Shown here piece after piece: positions 29,901 through 38,783 of a stretch of 64,000 nt of DNA. Where the stretch lies: the NCBI RefSeq assembly GCF_027111335.1, contig NZ_CP114288.1, forward strand, positions 3,906,001-3,970,000, read 5' to 3'. The notes under the pieces were generated by a model. It worked only from the letters and a program-made list of their open reading frames with translations. It did not search any database and had not been told where the DNA came from. The stretch is from Flavobacterium aquiphilum. Its GTDB lineage: Bacteria; Bacteroidota; Bacteroidia; Flavobacteriales; Flavobacteriaceae. Within the stretch, counting starts at the first letter, position 1. Every line of letters starts with the position of its first letter. Made by a program: the position numbers and the translations under genes.

Positions 29901-30167
29901 TCCGAATTTTCAGACAGATGGATTGAAGACGGTTCTTACTTAAGATTGAAAACATTAGTATTGGGTTATGATTTCAAAGTAAATGAGGCGAAGCATGTTA
30001 AATATATCAAACTATATGCAACAGCCAATAACTTATTCACAGTTTCCAAATATCTTGGATTTGATCCTGAATTTAGTGCCACTTCATCCATTTTTGGTCA
30101 GGGAGCTGATATTGGTTTAGTTCCTCAGTTTACTAGTTACCAACTTGGGTTGCGTTTAGGACTTTAA
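26979..30167 (+). CDS. Second SusC/RagA-type TonB-dependent transporter, divergent
   Basis: A 1062-residue protein with a signal peptide (about residues 1-26, ending LYAQ). A spacer of about 25 residues follows, then a carboxypeptidase-like domain (about 50-115), a plug (about 140-270; LQGKATGLTSVRNSGTPNSG, LIVVDGMIYEDD) and a barrel ending YQLGLRLGL. Its plug differs clearly from that of the first SusC in the operon, so the pairs probably carry different ligands or different parts of one ligand. It is followed 31 bp later by its SusD. Confidence 0.93.
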   Translation: MLKIIKLTCLVSILFAGGFNLELYAQTAKDSTATVAPQPQKDIKGIVVKGVVKSARTNAAISGINISVEGFSASITNDDGSFSIKVPNLNALLTISGQDYQTKVYAIRNRKSEIEIFLNEAYYSPTYLVGNLPAGDKMQYDNTNATSVVNFKKDQWSNPVSESIGGFLQGKATGLTSVRNSGTPNSGAYLTLRGFNSLYATNRPLIVVDGMIYEDDDYGSGIIKGYSSSPLTNIDVKDIEDVTIIKDGTSLYGTKGANGVINITTTRASEVSTKIDFTMYGGFNQAPQQLPLLGSDAYRTHISQLESTRGLSSQEIANLPYMNDNVGSVGYYKYHNETNWQDQILKSSYNQNYFLKIRGGDEIAKFGLSVGYLDNQGVVEGTGSKRYSTRLNAALRLTEKLTVDANLSFINNEQDQWDQGSIDTSPLYLGLTKAPILRYNEVNDAGEVSPNFADVDYFNVSNPMAIFSKGFGTNKNYRFFGDLKFNYAINKAWNISSIVGLTFNKERETFFIPDAGVADIILPTDIGKNRSGSEVQVYNGLYTDTFASYLKSFENDHNLDVRFGFRSQSNKSETDYGLGYNSATDDFTSVGSGSPLLRQIGGSLGEWHWLNMYANGNYNFRNKYFLTASYAVDSSSRFGDDLKTGNSKFVLMSSISGAWLLSSENFMKNIKDIDYLKLRLGFGTSGNDDIGNYTAQRYYVSQNLLGMQGLVRDNIGNPNLKWETVSKSNLGIDFGLFKERINASIDYYVNKTKDMIVYESISNTSGFDYVASNSGAMRTFGTEFSLNARVINSPDFIFDFGFNLSHYENKVQSLPSGDILTQFGGATYLTSVGKDANLFYGLDSNGVYSTTAEANADGLSRRLTNGNLVPFGAGDMRFRDVNGDKVIDDKDRVVIGNPNPDIMGSFNANFTYKRFSLQGLFNFSVGNDLYNGVRYNLEKMSGYENQSVAVANRWRAEGQQTDMPKAVWGDPMGNSEFSDRWIEDGSYLRLKTLVLGYDFKVNEAKHVKYIKLYATANNLFTVSKYLGFDPEFSATSSIFGQGADIGLVPQFTSYQLGLRLGL

Positions 30168-30198
30168 AATTATTTTTTACAACATAGAGAACAGTAAG

Positions 30199-31950
30199 AT
30201 GATAACAACAATCAGAACAAAATCAATAAAATCGGCCAAAACCTTGTTATGGATGATGATACTAGTATTTAGTGTTACCTCCTGCGAGGAATATCTGGAT
30301 GTACAACCGGAAGACAAACTTGCCGGTGATCAGGTGTATCGAAACGTATATGACGCCGATGCCGCAGTTATTGGGATATATGGAAAATTTATGGGGCTGG
30401 CTGAAAAATATGTGATGCTAAATGAAATGCGTGCAGACCTGATGACGACCACATCTAATTCTAGTCCTTATTTAAAAGAACTTTCGGAACAAAATGTTTC
30501 GGAAGGTAACCCATACGCAAATCCAAAAGATTTCTACACAGTAATTCAAAACTGTAATGATGTGCTTAAAAATTTCAATATTATGCTTTCTGCCAAGAAA
30601 TTTACGCAATCACAGTACGATCAACGCTATGCAGATGTTGCATGTATTCGTTCTTGGGTCTATTTGCAACTAGGGATTCAATACGGTAGTGTTCCTTATA
30701 TAACAGAACCAATAGAAACGTTAGATGACGTTAGAAATATTAATAAATACCCAAAACTTACTTTTAATCAACTACTTGATGAACTTGTTAAATTTACTGA
30801 AGGTCTGACTTACAAAAATTTATATGATCCTTCAAGCAGTCTGGTAGTAACTGTCGATGGTTACAATACCAGTAAATTCTTTATCAATAAAGAATGTTTA
30901 ATGGGGGATTTACAACTTTGGAAAGGCAATTATCTTGAAGCAGCAAAACATTACAAAAATGTAATGGAAACGGGTACTCCAACAAATAATTTGGATATGT
31001 ATAGAGTAAAATTTGCCGAGGTCGTAACACATGAAGATTTGGCAGTTGGTTACTTAAGAAATTCCGAAATGGATGCAACTACATTGGTAGATAGTAATAC
31101 ACAGGGTTGGAGATCTATTTTTGGCAGAGATAGAGATGTATTATGGAATACAGAATGGATTTGGTCGTTGCCTTTTGATAGTGATTTTGCACCTAAGAAT
31201 CCATTTATCGATATTTTTTCAAAAACAAGAGGTCAATATTTAGCTAAACCCTCACAACGAGCTATCGCACTTTGGAATAGTAATACACAAAGTAACGGTT
31301 TCCCATATGATGCACGTGGACCAAAATTTACTTATAAAATGGTTGGTGGAGATCCTGTAATTATGAAATACATTTATAAATACGAAGCTGTAGCAGGTAC
31401 TAATCCTTTTAAAACAGATGGAGATTGGTTTTTGTATCGTGCTGCCAAACTACATTTGCGTTATGCTGAAGCGGCCAATAGGGATAATCAACAAAAAATT
31501 GCTTGGGCTCTTTTAAATTTTGGAATACAATCGGCCTATACTCCGGCGGGTTACAATAATACTACAGGGGATGCAACAAATATTAAGCAAACCTTTCTAC
31601 CTTTTCCGTATGATTTTGATGCCCGTCAAGGGGATTTTCCAACATTCAGATCAATTTGGCATCGTGGAGGCGGAATTAGAGGACGTGCCTATTTAGCGGG
31701 TGTCGGAGCTATTGGAAATGACATGATTACTACTGAAAACAATATCATTGACGAAGCTGCTTTAGAATTAGCTTATGAAGGAAACCGTTGGGAAGACTTG
31801 GTTCGTATTTCTTTAAGACGCAATAATCCGGCTTATTTAGCAGACAAGATATATGACAAATTGAACAAAGAAGGTAACCCTAAAGCTGCTGAAGTTCGAG
31901 CTAAGCTAATGAGTGTCAACAACTGGTACTTGCCTTTTACTTGGAAATAA
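30199..31950 (+). CDS. Second SusD/RagB-type surface lipoprotein
   Basis: A 583-residue lipoprotein, longer than the first SusD by about 80 residues, with a lipobox at about residue 29 (SVTSCEEYLDVQPEDK). It has the SusD hallmarks RSWVYLQLGIQYGSVPYI near the N-terminus and EAALELAYEGNRWEDLVRIS near the C-terminus. It ends the operon and is followed by a strong stem-loop at 31989-32031. It is expected to cap the second SusC at the cell surface. Confidence 0.93.
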   Translation: MITTIRTKSIKSAKTLLWMMILVFSVTSCEEYLDVQPEDKLAGDQVYRNVYDADAAVIGIYGKFMGLAEKYVMLNEMRADLMTTTSNSSPYLKELSEQNVSEGNPYANPKDFYTVIQNCNDVLKNFNIMLSAKKFTQSQYDQRYADVACIRSWVYLQLGIQYGSVPYITEPIETLDDVRNINKYPKLTFNQLLDELVKFTEGLTYKNLYDPSSSLVVTVDGYNTSKFFINKECLMGDLQLWKGNYLEAAKHYKNVMETGTPTNNLDMYRVKFAEVVTHEDLAVGYLRNSEMDATTLVDSNTQGWRSIFGRDRDVLWNTEWIWSLPFDSDFAPKNPFIDIFSKTRGQYLAKPSQRAIALWNSNTQSNGFPYDARGPKFTYKMVGGDPVIMKYIYKYEAVAGTNPFKTDGDWFLYRAAKLHLRYAEAANRDNQQKIAWALLNFGIQSAYTPAGYNNTTGDATNIKQTFLPFPYDFDARQGDFPTFRSIWHRGGGIRGRAYLAGVGAIGNDMITTENNIIDEAALELAYEGNRWEDLVRISLRRNNPAYLADKIYDKLNKEGNPKAAEVRAKLMSVNNWYLPFTWK

Positions 31951-31988
31951 GAATATAACCAAACCATTATATTTTAAATTTTGTACGC

Positions 31989-32031
31989 AAAAAAACCTTA
32001 GAAGTAATTCATTTACAACTAAGGTTTTTTT
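31989..32031. terminator. Perfect bidirectional terminator ending the FAS1/SusCD operon
   Basis: Perfect 13-base arms at 31989-32001 and 32019-32031, with a 17-base loop. The outer seven bases are A on the left and T on the right, so it serves both the 15 kb operon and the convergent LacI-type gene. Confidence 0.88.
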
Positions 32032-32091
32032 ATTTCTAAAAAAAGGTCGACGAACTTAGAGCAATTCGTTGCTAACTTAACGGTTAACTTT

Positions 32092-33117
32092 TTACTTCCT
32101 TCTCGAAGAGTCTCTTACCAATACTTCAGTATTCAAAAAAGTGATTTCTTTAACTTCGTCTTTTTTGAGAGATTTTAAATTTTTGAGAATAATTTCTGCA
32201 GACATCTCCCCCATTTTGGCGGCAGGATGTGTAATTGTTGATAAATTTGGATCTATAATTTGAGAAATAGGATCATTATTAAAACCGATGACAGCCAATT
32301 CTTCCGGAACTTTAATTCCTCTTTTTTTAGCACATTGTACAGCGCTTACCCCCATTATATCTCCTGAAGAAAAAATACCATCGGGACGATTTTCCAAACT
32401 AAGCAATTGATTACTGGCTCTCTCCCCTTCTTCATACGTAACTGCTGATAAATTAACAATCAATTCATCCTCTATGGGCAAATCATGTTCTTTTAATGCG
32501 TCCAAATAACCTCTCTTTCTTTCGTTATACAAATTTCCAAACTCGGCTGTAATATGGGCAATACGGGTACAGCCTTGGTCAATAAGGTGTTTTGTTGCTT
32601 TATAACCCGCAGCATAGTTATCAATAACTACTCGAAAAGTATTAAAATTTTTAGGAACCCTGTCCACAAAAACCAAAGGAATATTGTTACTTACAAATTG
32701 GTCAAAATGTGAAGTGTCAAGTGTTTGCATGGCCAGCGAACAAATAATTCCGCTCACCCGGCTGCTGTAAAGTGATTTTGCCATACTCACCTCTTCTTCA
32801 TAAGAATCATGAGATTGCATAATGATTACATAATATCCCGATTTTTGTGCCGTAATCTCAATACCGCTAATTAATGATGAAAGAAAAGGTTGTGTAACAG
32901 TTGGTATTAAAACTCCAATAGTATTGGTTTTGTTGCCTCGCAATCCTGCCGCCAAAGTATTCGGAACATATCCCATTTCTTCGGCAGTTTTCTTAACTTT
33001 CTTTATCGTTTTCTCACTAATTGTAGGATGATCTTTTAAAGCTCTCGAAATAGTTGAAGTCGCAAGATTTAATCGTTCGGCAATATCATAGATGGTGACA
33101 TCTTTATTTTCTTCCAT
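32092..33117 (-). CDS. LacI-family transcriptional regulator
   Basis: A 341-residue protein. The N-terminal helix-turn-helix is canonical (TIYDIAERLNLATSTISRAL) with the hinge VPNTLAAGLRG. A periplasmic-binding-like sensor follows (TIGVLIPTVTQPF, GIFSSGDIMGVSAVQ, AVIGFNNDPIS). These proteins bind a sugar or sugar phosphate and repress or activate adjacent genes. It is divergent from the GH3 gene at 33402, which is its likely target. A second LacI regulator is encoded at 40999. Confidence 0.92.
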   Translation of the reverse strand: MEENKDVTIYDIAERLNLATSTISRALKDHPTISEKTIKKVKKTAEEMGYVPNTLAAGLRGNKTNTIGVLIPTVTQPFLSSLISGIEITAQKSGYYVIIMQSHDSYEEEVSMAKSLYSSRVSGIICSLAMQTLDTSHFDQFVSNNIPLVFVDRVPKNFNTFRVVIDNYAAGYKATKHLIDQGCTRIAHITAEFGNLYNERKRGYLDALKEHDLPIEDELIVNLSAVTYEEGERASNQLLSLENRPDGIFSSGDIMGVSAVQCAKKRGIKVPEELAVIGFNNDPISQIIDPNLSTITHPAAKMGEMSAEIILKNLKSLKKDEVKEITFLNTEVLVRDSSRRK

Positions 33118-33306
33118 AAATTCTATAGATTTTTAATCAAATATATGTTTTTTAGTAAAATTTTGACTTTTTTTACTTTTAAGCCCTCCCTTTTTATTAA
33201 TATTTCTATACTTTAACATTCTCAAAATAGAATAACTGTTGATAAATCCAACATTTTTTCAGTAATTTACACAATCGGTTGTAATTTACATTATTTATTT
33301 TAAACA

Positions 33307-33319
33307 AAACATTATGTTT
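33307..33319. promoter_or_regulatory. Candidate LacI-type operator
   Basis: The sequence AAACAT T ATGTTT is a perfect palindrome with a single central base, in the 284-bp divergent space between the LacI-type and GH3 genes. Shape and place fit a LacI-family operator, but with a single copy and AT-rich surroundings this is tentative. Confidence 0.35.
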
Positions 33320-33401
33320 ACTTTTCAATTTCCTTAAAATAAAAAATAAATTCTCATCCATCTGAAAATAACCAAATATCTAAAAAACAAAACCTCGCTA
33401 T

Positions 33402-36032
33402 ATGAAACTCAAAAACAGCTTTTGTCTGTTGGCATTATTCTTTCTTTTTGCGATTTCCTCAAATGCTCAGGACGCAGCAAAAAAATATCTTTTTCAAGAT
33501 CCAAAATTAAGCTTTGAAGAACGGGTAAATGATCTTGTAAGCCAATTGACCCTGGAAGAAAAAGTTGCCCAAATGATCAACACAGCACCTGCTATTCCAA
33601 GACTTGGTATTCCTGCTTATAACTGGTGGAACGAAACGCTTCACGGTGTAGCAAGAACCCCTTTCAAAGTAACTGTTTATCCACAAGCGATAGCTATGGC
33701 CGCCACTTTTGATAGAAATTCACTTTTCAAAATGGCCGATTACTCCGCACTCGAAGGAAGAGCTATTTACAACAAAGCTGTTGCATTGGGACGTACAGAG
33801 GAGCGTTATCTGGGGCTTACTTATTGGACACCCAACATCAATATTTTTCGTGATCCTCGCTGGGGACGCGGGCAAGAAACTTATGGCGAAGACCCATATT
33901 TAACCGCTACGATGGGAGACTCCTTTGTAAAAGGCTTACAAGGCGATGACCCTAAATATTTAAAAGCAGCGGCTTGTGCCAAACACTATGCTGTTCATAG
34001 TGGACCAGAGCCCTTACGACACACATTTGACACTGATGTAAGCCCTTACGACCTTTGGGATACTTATTTGCCTGCTTTTCAAAAATTGGTAGTCGATTCA
34101 AAAGTAGCTGGCGTAATGTGTGCCTATAACGCTTTTAGAACCAAACCTTGTTGTGCCAATGACGAACTGATGGTAAGTATACTCCGCAAACAATGGGGTT
34201 TCAAAGGTTATGTTACTTCTGATTGTTGGGCAATTGATGATTTCTTTAAAAATCACAAAACCCATCCTGATGCCGAATCCGCTTCTGCAGATGCGGTATT
34301 TCATGGTACCGATCTTGATTGTGGCACCGATGCTTATAAATCATTGGTACAAGCCGTAAAAGATGGAAAAATTACAGAATCACAAATTGATATTTCCGTG
34401 AAAAGACTTTTTATGATTCGATTTCAGTTAGGAATGTTTGACCCAGTTTCTATGGTGAAATACGCCCAAACACCAGAATCTGTATTGGAAAGTGGCGAAC
34501 ATAAAGCCCATGCGCTTAAAATGGCACAACAGTCAATCGTGTTGCTAAAAAATGAAAACAATACATTGCCTTTGAGCAAAAAACTGAAAAAAATTGTAGT
34601 GCTTGGCCCTAATGCCGATAACCCAATTGCTATTTTAGGAAATTACAATGGTACTCCAAGCGAACTTAGTACAGTTCTTCAGGGAATTAAAGACAAAGTG
34701 GGCAAAAATACTGAAGTCGTATATGAACAAGCTGTCAATTTTACAAATGATACTTTATTGGCTTATACCAATGTAAAAAATCAATATTCATTTGAAGGAA
34801 AACAAGGTTTCAAAGCCGAATATTTCAACAATAAAGACCTCAACGGCAAACCCGAAGCGGTAAGAACTGAAGCCGAACTGAACAATTTCTGGCAAGAAGG
34901 AGAAAAAGTTATTGGCAGCATTCGTGCCAACAACTTCTCTGCCCGTTACACCACCAACTTTAAAGCAACAACAGACGGATCAATCACATTTGAACTATCA
35001 GCCGATGATGGATATCGCTTTTTGGTGAATGGAAAACAAGTTATCGATGCATGGAAAAAGAATCGTTGGGGAGCAAAAACCTATCGATTGCAAACCAAAA
35101 AAGATGCTGTTTACAATCTTGTTGTTGAATATTGGCAAGGAGACGGAAAAGCTAACGTTAAATTAAGTGCTGGAAATTTTGCCCGCACTGATTTTAATAC
35201 ACTTGTTAACCGCATAAAAGATGCTGATGCTTTTGTTTTTGTGGGCGGAATATCGCCTCAACTGGAAGGCGAAGAAATGAAAGTACCCTACCCAGGATTT
35301 AACGGCGGTGACCGTACTTCGATTATGCTGCCAGCTGTTCAAACCGAACTTATGAAATCGTTGCATAACATTGGCAAACCTGTTGTTTTCGTAATGATGA
35401 CGGGAAGCGCCATTGCCATTCCGTGGGAAGCAGAACACGTTCCTGCAATTGTCAATGCATGGTATGGAGGTCAAGCTGCAGGAACCGCTGTAGCCGATGT
35501 TCTTTTTGGTGACTATAATCCTGCCGGACGTCTGCCTGTTACCTTCTACAAAAGCGACAGCGACCTCCCTCCTTTCGTCGATTATACTATGGAAAACCGC
35601 ACCTATCGCTATTTCAAAGGGCAACCACTATACGGTTTTGGATACGGATTGAGCTATACCACTTTCAATTATGACCAAATGAATATCCCTGAATCATCTG
35701 CCAAAGGAAAAGAAGTCCCCGTATCAGTAAGAGTGACAAATACCGGAAAAACTGCAGGTGAAGAAGTTGTTCAGCTTTACATCACCAATCCCGACAAATC
35801 AATTAAAACAGCCTTAAAAGCGTTGAAAGGCTTTGAGAGAGTTAGCCTGAAACCGGGTGAAAGCAAAATAGTTTCATTCCTGCTTTCGCAAAAAGACCTC
35901 TCCTACATCAATTCAAATGGAGAAATCACATCTTTTCAAGGTAAAATCGAAATCAGCATTGGTGGAAGCCAGCCCGATGAAACAGCAAAAACAAGTGGAA
36001 ACATAATTAAAAAGAGCTTGACTATCTTGTAG
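33402..36032 (+). CDS. GH3 beta-glycosidase with PA14 insert, exported (beta-xylosidase or beta-glucosidase)
   Basis: An 876-residue protein with a signal peptide (about residues 1-22, ending SNAQ). The GH3 N-terminal barrel includes NWWNETLHGVA, KHYAVHSGPE and VTSDCWAIDD, where Asp274 is the expected nucleophile. The second GH3 domain holds a PA14 domain (about residues 455-600; SITFELSADDGYRFLVNGK). A fibronectin-III-like domain closes the protein. HGVAR and SGPEP are typical of the xylosidase-like branch, and xylA and xylB lie nearby, so beta-xylosidase is favoured. The LacI regulator is divergent. Confidence 0.9.
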   Translation: MKLKNSFCLLALFFLFAISSNAQDAAKKYLFQDPKLSFEERVNDLVSQLTLEEKVAQMINTAPAIPRLGIPAYNWWNETLHGVARTPFKVTVYPQAIAMAATFDRNSLFKMADYSALEGRAIYNKAVALGRTEERYLGLTYWTPNINIFRDPRWGRGQETYGEDPYLTATMGDSFVKGLQGDDPKYLKAAACAKHYAVHSGPEPLRHTFDTDVSPYDLWDTYLPAFQKLVVDSKVAGVMCAYNAFRTKPCCANDELMVSILRKQWGFKGYVTSDCWAIDDFFKNHKTHPDAESASADAVFHGTDLDCGTDAYKSLVQAVKDGKITESQIDISVKRLFMIRFQLGMFDPVSMVKYAQTPESVLESGEHKAHALKMAQQSIVLLKNENNTLPLSKKLKKIVVLGPNADNPIAILGNYNGTPSELSTVLQGIKDKVGKNTEVVYEQAVNFTNDTLLAYTNVKNQYSFEGKQGFKAEYFNNKDLNGKPEAVRTEAELNNFWQEGEKVIGSIRANNFSARYTTNFKATTDGSITFELSADDGYRFLVNGKQVIDAWKKNRWGAKTYRLQTKKDAVYNLVVEYWQGDGKANVKLSAGNFARTDFNTLVNRIKDADAFVFVGGISPQLEGEEMKVPYPGFNGGDRTSIMLPAVQTELMKSLHNIGKPVVFVMMTGSAIAIPWEAEHVPAIVNAWYGGQAAGTAVADVLFGDYNPAGRLPVTFYKSDSDLPPFVDYTMENRTYRYFKGQPLYGFGYGLSYTTFNYDQMNIPESSAKGKEVPVSVRVTNTGKTAGEEVVQLYITNPDKSIKTALKALKGFERVSLKPGESKIVSFLLSQKDLSYINSNGEITSFQGKIEISIGGSQPDETAKTSGNIIKKSLTIL

Positions 36033-36080
36033 TTTGATTTCTTTTTTAGAAGCAGAAACATTTTGCATTTCTTCAAGATT

Positions 36081-36152
36081 GGTCCCGCTTTTCGTTACAA
36101 TATCCATGACTGAACCCCAGCCATGGATGATTTCCACTACAATCGGGGCTAA
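36081..36152 (-). repeat. Dispersed hairpin element, copy 1 (GGGGTTC-loop family)
   Basis: Read on the minus strand, this starts TTAGCCCCGA and ends GCGGGACC. In the middle a ten-base stem (36102-36111 with 36119-36128) encloses the loop GGGGTTC. The element at 46111-46183 has the same ends, order and loop, with a different but still paired stem. It lies between the convergent GH3 and transaldolase genes. One stem pair is G-U only if the minus strand is the RNA, which points to the strand. Confidence 0.65.
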
Positions 36153-36190
36153 AAATCAACATTCTGCTTTTTTAGAAGTATCCAAGGAAA

Positions 36191-36241
36191 AATCTGCGTA
36201 AATCTGCCTGCAAATTTCTTTCGCGCAGATTTACGCAGATT
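36191..36241. repeat. Inverted repeat of the AATCTGCG type, copy 1
   Basis: Arms of 17 bases at 36191-36207 and 36225-36241 are perfectly complementary, with an internal direct repeat of AATCTGCG-like units. It lies at the junction of the convergent GH3 and transaldolase genes. A related hairpin lies at 43927-43973, also between convergent genes, so it may act as a transcription barrier or be a palindromic intergenic element. Confidence 0.7.
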
Positions 36242-36273
36242 AATGGTTAATTTTTTTATTACCCCCAAATACT

Positions 36274-36927
36274 CTAATTCCCCTTTTTGTAATCGGCTAG
36301 AAATTGTGCCAACCCGATATCTGTCAATGGGTGTTTCAACAATCCTGTAATAGACGACAATGGTCCAGTCATTACATCCGATCCTAATTTGGCACAATTA
36401 ACAACATGCATTGTATGACGAACAGATGCCGATAAAATTTGGGTCTTAAAATCATAATTATCATACACCTGTCTGATTTCGGCAATCAATCCCATTCCGT
36501 CAGTCGAAATATCATCCAATCTTCCTAAAAACGGAGACACATAAGTCGCACCTGCTTTGGCCGCCAATAATGCTTGTCCAACCGAAAATACCAATGTTAC
36601 ATTCGTTCTGATCCCCCTATCCGAAAAGTATTTGCACGCTTTTATCCCTACTGCAATCATTGGCAATTTCACTACAATCTGCGGATGCAAAGCTGCCAAT
36701 TCTTCTCCTTCGCGAATCATTCCTTCATAATCGGTCGCAATCACCTCAGCCGAAACATCTCCATCTACAAGGTTACAGATGTCTACATAATGCTTCAAAA
36801 TATTATCCGTTCCGGTAATTCCTTCTTTGGCCATCAATGATGGATTTGTAGTCACACCATCCAATATTCCCAAGGACTGAGCCTCAACAATGTCATTCAA
36901 ATTTGCTGTATCAATAAAAAACTTCAT
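36274..36927 (-). CDS. tal: Transaldolase, TalC/FSA-type
   Basis: A 217-residue protein, the usual length of the small transaldolase/fructose-6-phosphate aldolase subfamily. The Schiff-base lysine is Lys87 in [16 protein letters not shown] and DGVTTNPSL are family signatures. In true fructose-6-phosphate aldolase a glutamine follows the early beta strand and a tyrosine sits in the YVAPY motif; here these are Glu61 and a phenylalanine (YVSPFLGR), as in transaldolases. It would move three-carbon units in the non-oxidative pentose phosphate pathway, which fits the xylose genes next to it. Confidence 0.88.
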   Translation of the reverse strand: MKFFIDTANLNDIVEAQSLGILDGVTTNPSLMAKEGITGTDNILKHYVDICNLVDGDVSAEVIATDYEGMIREGEELAALHPQIVVKLPMIAVGIKACKYFSDRGIRTNVTLVFSVGQALLAAKAGATYVSPFLGRLDDISTDGMGLIAEIRQVYDNYDFKTQILSASVRHTMHVVNCAKLGSDVMTGPLSSITGLLKHPLTDIGLAQFLADYKKGN

Positions 36928-37444
36928 TTTAATTTGTTTTATTTTCCCTTTTTAAAAAAGGGTTTTGGTTAGTATTTATTTTCTTAGAATTATTCAAATT
37001 CCTATTTTTAAGCGAAAGCGATATTCATTCATTTATCAAAAACGACAAAAAACAAGACGCAAAAAGCCATAACTATAAAGTCCCTGTAGAAACTTATAAT
37101 TATCCTAAAATGCAAATTTGTAAACTGACGTAAAATATAAAAGAAAGAAGCACTAAACTTCCGGTAATAATAAACTCAATTTGAGCTGGTTTTCTTCTGG
37201 AAAAGCCTCAGACATTCTTAAGTTACAGAATGTATTTCGTTTTTAAAACTGATAAAAAACAAGTTAAATCCATCAATTTGTCAAAATCCAAAAAGGTTTT
37301 AAATTACGCTTATTGCTAAAAAAAGCGCATCGAGATTTAATCTAACTACAATAAAAAATCCCGATACTGCTTTCATTTCCAACTAAACTAATTAATTAAA
37401 GTAAAGTAAATCAGACTTTAACCTTAAATTTTTATTCAATACGA
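36928..37444. other. Intergenic region between xylA and the transaldolase gene
   Basis: A 517-bp stretch within the minus-strand xyl run. It holds an A/T-rich hairpin near 36950-36965 in the transaldolase leader, an inverted pair ATCGAGATTT (37329-37338) with AAATCCCGAT (37356-37365, nine of ten matches), and a seven-base stem flanking the xylA stop (37438-37444 with 37450-37456). No gene or strong terminator is seen, so the transaldolase may have its own promoter. Confidence 0.45.
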
Positions 37445-38770
37445 CTATACGTATTGGTTGATGATATTTTCAAAAAGTTCTTGTTTACCGCTTTGTAAAT
37501 TTAACTCTCCGTTTTCTTGAGCAATTTTGTACAAATCAGTCAAACTTAATTTTCCTTCTTCGAAAGCTTTTCCGCTTCCAGAATCGAAAGAACTGTAACG
37601 TTGTGTTCTCAATTTTTCATAAGGAGAAGAAGTGATGATTTTGTCAGCAGTCAATAACGCTCTTGCAAATGTATCAGCTCCACCGATGTGTGCCAAGAAT
37701 ACATCTTCCAAATCGGTTGAGTTTCTTCTGATTTTGGCATCAAAATTAATTCCTCCACCTTGTAATCCGCCAGCTTTTAGGAAAACCAACATCGCTTCGG
37801 TAACTTCTTGGATATTGTTCGGGAATTGGTCAGTATCCCAACCATTTTGGTAATCTCCTCTGTTAGCGTCTAAACTTCCTAACATTCCAGCTTTGGCAGC
37901 TACTTCCATTTCATGTTGGAAAGTATGTTGTGCCAATGTAGCGTGGTTTACCTCGATATTCATTTTGAAATCTTTCTCTAAACCATATTGACGTAAAAAT
38001 CCGATTGCTGTAGCACAGTCAAAATCGTATTGGTGTTTTGATGGCTCCATTGGTTTTGGCTCAATAAAGAAGTTTCCTTTGAATCCTTGTGCTCTTGCAT
38101 AATCTCTGGCTTTTGCCAAGAACTGTCCCATGTGATCCAATTCTCTTCCCATATCAGTATTCAAAAGGGTCATATAACCTTCACGGCCTCCCCAGAATAC
38201 GTAGTTTTCACCACCCAAAGCAATAGTTGCATCCAAAGCCAATTTTACTTGTCCACCAGCTCTTGCAACAACATTAAAATCAGGATTGGTAGCCGCACCG
38301 TTCATATAACGTGGGTTTGAGAAACAGTTTGCAGTTCCCCAAAGCAATTTCACTCCCGAAGCCGCTTGTTTTTCTTTCAAATAGTCAGTAATAGTAGCCA
38401 ATCTGCTTTCTGATTCTGCGAAAGTAGCTCCCTCTTGAACCAAGTCATAATCGTGAAAACAGTAGTAACCAAATCCCATTTTGGTAATGAATTCGAATGC
38501 AGCGTCTGCTTTTTCTTTTGCGGCAGCGATAGCATCAGTTGGTTGATCCCAAGCAAATTTTTGAGTTCCAGGTCCGAATGGATCTGAACCTTGCCCACAG
38601 AAAGTATGCCAGTAAGCAACAGCAAATTTAAAGTGCTCACGCATTGTTTTTCCGGCCACCACTTGATCCGGATTGTAGTATTTGAACGCTAACGGATTAT
38701 CAGACTCTTTTCCTTCGAATTTGATATCTCCAATCCCTTTGTAATATTCTTTGTTTCCTAAAATTGCCAT
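37445..38770 (-). CDS. xylA: Xylose isomerase
   Basis: A 441-residue protein of normal length for class II xylose isomerases. The signature VFWGGREGY, the [14 protein letters not shown] segment with the catalytic histidine, the [17 protein letters not shown] stretch and the metal-binding EVNHA region are all present. It interconverts D-xylose and D-xylulose in the cytoplasm. The gene starts 13 bp after xylB on the same strand. Confidence 0.97.
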   Translation of the reverse strand: MAILGNKEYYKGIGDIKFEGKESDNPLAFKYYNPDQVVAGKTMREHFKFAVAYWHTFCGQGSDPFGPGTQKFAWDQPTDAIAAAKEKADAAFEFITKMGFGYYCFHDYDLVQEGATFAESESRLATITDYLKEKQAASGVKLLWGTANCFSNPRYMNGAATNPDFNVVARAGGQVKLALDATIALGGENYVFWGGREGYMTLLNTDMGRELDHMGQFLAKARDYARAQGFKGNFFIEPKPMEPSKHQYDFDCATAIGFLRQYGLEKDFKMNIEVNHATLAQHTFQHEMEVAAKAGMLGSLDANRGDYQNGWDTDQFPNNIQEVTEAMLVFLKAGGLQGGGINFDAKIRRNSTDLEDVFLAHIGGADTFARALLTADKIITSSPYEKLRTQRYSSFDSGSGKAFEEGKLSLTDLYKIAQENGELNLQSGKQELFENIINQYV

Positions 38771-38783
38771 CTTCTTTTCTATT

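Noticed and set aside
36928..37444. A small RNA or riboswitch in the gap between xylA and the transaldolase gene
   Set aside because: Only weak short inverted repeats were found, with no conserved element I recognise and no clear promoter or terminator to define a transcript.
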